Origin: Chryseosolibacter sp036402115
GTDB taxonomy: Bacteria > Bacteroidota > Bacteroidia > Cytophagales > Cyclobacteriaceae
Assembly: GCA_036402115.1 (NCBI GenBank)
Contig: DASWTM010000297.1
Location: 23,717 to 87,716 of the forward strand
Length of the DNA: 64,000 nucleotides
Direction: 5' to 3'
The position numbers were made by a program, and so were the translations under genes. Shown here one piece after another: positions 62,301 to 64,000 of this stretch. Position 1 is the first letter of the stretch, and every line of letters starts with the position of its first letter. Below the pieces are notes generated by a model. The model did not search any database and was not told where the DNA came from. It worked only from the letters and a program-made list of their open reading frames with translations.

Positions 62301-62620
62301 GACAGGTGGCGCTCGAAAACGTGAAGCACAATTCATGGGCTGCGTATAAACAACTCGACCTCACTGGCGTGAAGAGCGCAACGGTCATGGCGTTTGTAAG
62401 ACCCGAGGACAGCGTTACGGGCAGCGTGGAAATCCGTCTTGATAAGGCGGATGGAGAATTGCTCGGGACTGCAAAACTCGATAAGCAAGGAATGAACTCA
62501 GGGAAGATTTCGTTCAAACCAACGTCTGGGGTACACGATCTGTATTTCGTCTTTAAGAACGACAAAGCAGGGGATAAGAACCTGTTCTATTTCGGAGGCG
62601 CGAAACTGAGTAACAAGTAA
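59315..62620 (+). CDS. Giant lipoprotein: ThuA, glucose/sorbosone dehydrogenase-like propeller, PKD, cytochrome c, carbohydrate-binding
   Basis: About 1101 residues from ATG 59315 (signal MRRYIPIFILFCLLLSCSKE, lipobox LLSC). Domains: ThuA-like (about 18-235; GGGFVGIHAAADTEYEWHWY), glucose/sorbosone dehydrogenase-type propeller (about 250-675; ERKGDVKLYT, CCHTGGSLAFGPGGNLFIST, VMGTRNPYRISID), PKD (about 683-770; SADPDGDGLKYELT), cytochrome c (haem motif CKSCH at 853-857) and a C-terminal CBM6-like domain (about 945-1101). Expected to be anchored in the cell envelope and to oxidise a sugar with the haem as acceptor. The GTG upstream at 59288 would only add residues from the terminator. Confidence 0.87.
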   Translation: MRRYIPIFILFCLLLSCSKEKKRVLVFSKTKGYRHESIPDGKLALIELGKQHEFEVDTTEDASLFTEDNLKKYRAIVFLSTTMDVLDPVQQAEFKRFIEAGGGFVGIHAAADTEYEWHWYGKLLGAYFKSHPKIQEAKLTKVRPFGPNTLPDTWTRTDEWYNYKNISDKINIIYNLEESSYQGGENGNSHPIAWYQEFEGGRSFYTGLGHTKESYKDSLFLDHVLQGIEWAMGDSKLDYGKATTKHVPEENRFTKTVLDFNLDEPTEMTILPDGKIIFIERKGDVKLYTPSDNKTKVINQFKVGTKFEDGMIGITADPNFKDNNYLYIFYSHPERSANVLSRFVFKDDKIDMASEKEMLEVPTQRETCCHTGGSLAFGPGGNLFISTGDNTSPFESDGFSPSDEREGRSPFDAQKSSANTNDLRGKILRIHPEPDGTYTIPEGNLFPKGEEKTRPEIYVMGTRNPYRISIDQKTGYLYWGEVGPDAGNNDSLRGPRGYDEVNQAKKAGFFGWPYFVGKNYAYAKYDFAGKKAGVKWDPKAPINESPNNTGKRELPPVSDPFIWYPYAKADDFPMMKEGGRNAMAGPIYYSEDYKGKDTAFPDYFDGKVMIYDWMRNFMFLLTLDKDGAIKDMEPFMPNTKFNNIMDLAYGPDGKLYMLEYGTKWFAKNIDARLVRIDYNGGNRPPVAMLTADKFYGSLPLSVKFTAEGSADPDGDGLKYELTANGKTETSNDGTFTVTFDKAGVFTPELKVTDKNGGSSTAKLQIVAGNEQPAVKVEFTSGNKSFYFPGTPVGYKVTVTDKEDGSSEDGKITSADVKVTFDYLKGFDMTAIAQGHQMPSIELPGKALIDNSDCKSCHMIDQRSAGPSYKEVAAKYEKQKDAADYLAAKIIKGGAGVWGTTEMAAHPQISVDDAKKMVDYILSLNKVKTDKSLPLASTVTPGKEEDGAYILTASYFDKGGQNVPSIPAQGAAVLRGPTLGADQASQLNVVRVLRFNGQVALENVKHNSWAAYKQLDLTGVKSATVMAFVRPEDSVTGSVEIRLDKADGELLGTAKLDKQGMNSGKISFKPTSGVHDLYFVFKNDKAGDKNLFYFGGAKLSNK

Positions 62621-62639
62621 GAATCTAAACACTAACGTT

Positions 62640-63494
62640 ATGCAAAGAAGAGAGTTTATTCAAACCTCGGCTGCGGCTGCAGCAGGTTTACTCACGTTGC
62701 CCTCATTCGTGAAGGCAGGTGCAAAGGGAAAGAATGAAATAGGTCTGCAGATCTATACGCTGCGTGACACGATCTTCAAAGATCCAAAAGGTGTTTTGAA
62801 ACAGGTAGCTGATTTTGGCTACAACAAGCTTGAGACGTTTGCCTACAAAGACGGAAGTATCTTCGGAATGCCGTTCGCGGATTTTGGCAAATACATCAAA
62901 GACCTTGGAATGAAAGTCACTAGCGGTCACTACGGGCTCGATCAGGCGAAAAGTGACTCCTGGGAGAAAGCAGTTACAGATGCAAAATCGATCGGACAGG
63001 ATTACCTCGTTGTTCCTTACCTCGTAGAAGGCGATCGCAAAACCATCGATGATTACAAGAAGGTTTGTGCAGCTTTGAATAAAGCTGGGGAAGTTGCTAA
63101 GAAGAATGGCATGAAGTTCGGCTACCATAACCACGCTTTTGAGTTTGAAACGCTCGAAGGCCAGGTTCCCTATGATGTGATGCTGAAGGAACTTGATCCT
63201 AAGGTTGTCGACATGGAGTTGGATATTTTCTGGGTGGTAAACGCAGGTCGCGATCCGATCGAGCTTTTCGAAAAACATCCGGGCCGATTCACACAATGGC
63301 ATGTGAAAGACATGGACAAGTCCGATAAGATGAGAAATGCCAATGTCGGCTCGGGAACGATCGACTGGAAGAAAATTTTTGCGAACGCGAAGAAGTCGGG
63401 CATGAAGCACTTCTACGTTGAGCAGGAAACCTATCCGGGCGCACCGATCGACAGCGTTGGAGCAAGCATCAAATACCTGAATACGATTCTTTAA
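62640..63494 (+). CDS. Sugar phosphate isomerase/epimerase with Tat signal
   Basis: 284 residues. MQRREFIQTSAAAAAGLLTL is a twin-arginine signal, so unlike the 53202 protein this AP2Ec-type TIM barrel is exported. Domain motifs: NEIGLQIYTLRDTIF, MKFGYHNHAFEFE (His, Glu ligands), DMELDIFWVVNAG (Asp), FTQWHVKDMD (His, Asp) and HFYVEQETYPGAPIDS. It starts 19 bases after the preceding giant gene, so it is co-transcribed with it. It probably processes a product of the dehydrogenase in the periplasm; the substrate is not known. Confidence 0.9.
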   Translation: MQRREFIQTSAAAAAGLLTLPSFVKAGAKGKNEIGLQIYTLRDTIFKDPKGVLKQVADFGYNKLETFAYKDGSIFGMPFADFGKYIKDLGMKVTSGHYGLDQAKSDSWEKAVTDAKSIGQDYLVVPYLVEGDRKTIDDYKKVCAALNKAGEVAKKNGMKFGYHNHAFEFETLEGQVPYDVMLKELDPKVVDMELDIFWVVNAGRDPIELFEKHPGRFTQWHVKDMDKSDKMRNANVGSGTIDWKKIFANAKKSGMKHFYVEQETYPGAPIDSVGASIKYLNTIL

Positions 63495-63513
63495 TTCTTA
63501 TTGACACTTTTGT

Positions 63514-63554
63514 TGATGTCGGGTGGATAATTTCATCCGACATCAGCTATTTTT
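63514..63554 (+). terminator. Terminator after the Tat-exported isomerase
   Basis: TGATGTCGG (63514-63522) pairs with CCGACATCA (63537-63545), extendable with G-T pairs, followed by GCTATTTTT. It lies 20 bases after the stop. Confidence 0.8.
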
Positions 63555-63572
63555 GGAGGCTAATTAAATCCT

Positions 63573-64000
63573 GTGAAAAAATACTTTTCGTTCCTGATAA
63601 TTTTGTTTTCTACTGCTGCGCTCGCACAAGAAGTGAAGAGCAGAGTAACGGGTGTGATCACCGATGTGTCATCAGGGACTCCACTCTCGGGTGTGAACGT
63701 AAAGGTTGAAAATGGGTCCGAAACGTTTTCGGGTACCACAAATGAATCGGGAAAATTTTCGATCGAAACCGGTGCAGACCGTTACAAGATCACGGCCTCT
63801 TATACCGGATACCACACTTTTTCTCAGGAGATCCTGACGATTGCTGCAAAAGACCTTACGCTGAATATTTCGCTTGGTCAATCGGTTCAGCAGTTGCAGG
63901 AAGTGGAAGTAGAGAGTTCAGCGTTGCAGTCGGAGTTGGCCGGTCAGCGGTCGCTCACCATCGAAAAGACGTTGCGCATCCCGGCAAACTTTTTCGATCC
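63573..64000 (+). CDS. TonB-dependent receptor, N-terminal part (cut by window edge)
   Basis: The frame starts at GTG 63573 (VKKYFSFLIILFSTAALAQE, a good Sec signal) and is open to the end of the window, about 142 residues. After the signal comes a carboxypeptidase-regulatory-like beta domain (RVTGVITDVSSGTPLSGVNV, TNESGKFSIETGADRYKITA), the usual N-terminal extension of Bacteroidota TonB-dependent transporters, and then the start of the plug region (VQQLQEVEVESSALQSELAG). It probably imports the sugar or glycoside handled by the preceding cluster across the outer membrane. The barrel is outside the window. GTG start with GGAGG eight to ten bases upstream supports the start. Confidence 0.85.
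   Translation, partial: MKKYFSFLIILFSTAALAQEVKSRVTGVITDVSSGTPLSGVNVKVENGSETFSGTTNESGKFSIETGADRYKITASYTGYHTFSQEILTIAAKDLTLNISLGQSVQQLQEVEVESSALQSELAGQRSLTIEKTLRIPANFFD

Noticed and set aside
1..64000. tRNA, rRNA, riboswitch, transposase or prophage genes
   Set aside because: None recognised by eye; some hairpins resemble RNA elements but lack conserved cores.

Overview
The window looks like a chromosomal segment of a Bacteroidota bacterium, most likely from the Cytophagales. The grounds are a type IX secretion sorting domain on a large secreted protein, a SusC/TonB-type receptor start at the right edge, a LytS/LytT two-component pair, many Sec, Tat and lipoprotein signals, genes without strong Shine-Dalgarno sequences, and a good TTG-N19-TAnnTTTG promoter in front of a cold-shock gene. 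No rRNA, tRNA, prophage, transposase or CRISPR array was seen. Intergenic spaces are full of short dispersed inverted repeats belonging to several families.

Layout. 0-8.8 kb: end of a PhoD-type phosphatase, a small lipoprotein, a NIF3-like protein overlapping an alpha/beta hydrolase, two KGG stress proteins, a LytTR regulator and its TPR-containing kinase, a von Willebrand A protein and a small secreted protein. 8.8-24.7 kb: an alpha-glucan/trehalose island. It has a glycosyltransferase and a GH57 protein, then (after OsmC, cold-shock and universal stress genes) malQ, glgX and a second GH57 protein, divergent from treZ-treY. 25-34 kb: an ABC-F ATPase, a GMC oxidoreductase with a gluconate-2-dehydrogenase-subunit-3-like Tat protein (a candidate glucoside 3-dehydrogenase), small unknowns, glycerol-3-phosphate dehydrogenase and a DUF3179 membrane protein. 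34-39 kb: a maltose phosphorylase operon (ROK kinase, PfkB kinase, beta-phosphoglucomutase, GH65). 39-46 kb: a PIG-L deacetylase, a 1191-residue T9SS cargo protein and its small lipoprotein partner, a GDSL esterase with a duplicated tail, and an OmpA-type lipoprotein. 46-51 kb: a xylose locus with an MFS transporter and NrtR/Nudix-type regulator divergent from xylB-xylA; a palindrome in the divergent spacer is a likely operator. 51.4-64 kb: a sugar-oxidation cluster with a Gfo/Idh/MocA oxidoreductase, a four-helix-bundle cassette, two sugar-phosphate isomerase/epimerase proteins, a cytochrome c lipoprotein, a DUF1080 protein, two very large multidomain lipoproteins each with its own cytochrome c module, and the start of a TonB-dependent receptor.

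How the genes fit together. The first half handles storage glucan: GlgX debranches, MalQ and the GH57 proteins remodel maltodextrins, and TreY/TreZ turn chain ends into trehalose. Maltose phosphorylase, beta-phosphoglucomutase and glucokinase bring maltose back to glucose 6-phosphate. The last quarter resembles a periplasmic 3-keto-sugar system: dehydrogenase, cytochrome c electron acceptors, DUF1080 (3-keto-disaccharide hydrolase family), ThuA, Gfo/Idh/MocA and AP2Ec-type proteins. The GMC/subunit-3 pair at 27-30 kb could feed it. The most interesting features are the giant fusion proteins, built from modules that also occur as stand-alone neighbours, the pair of GH57 paralogues of which one appears to have lost its catalytic glutamate, the Nudix-regulator operator, and a four-helix-bundle gene framed by inverted repeats.
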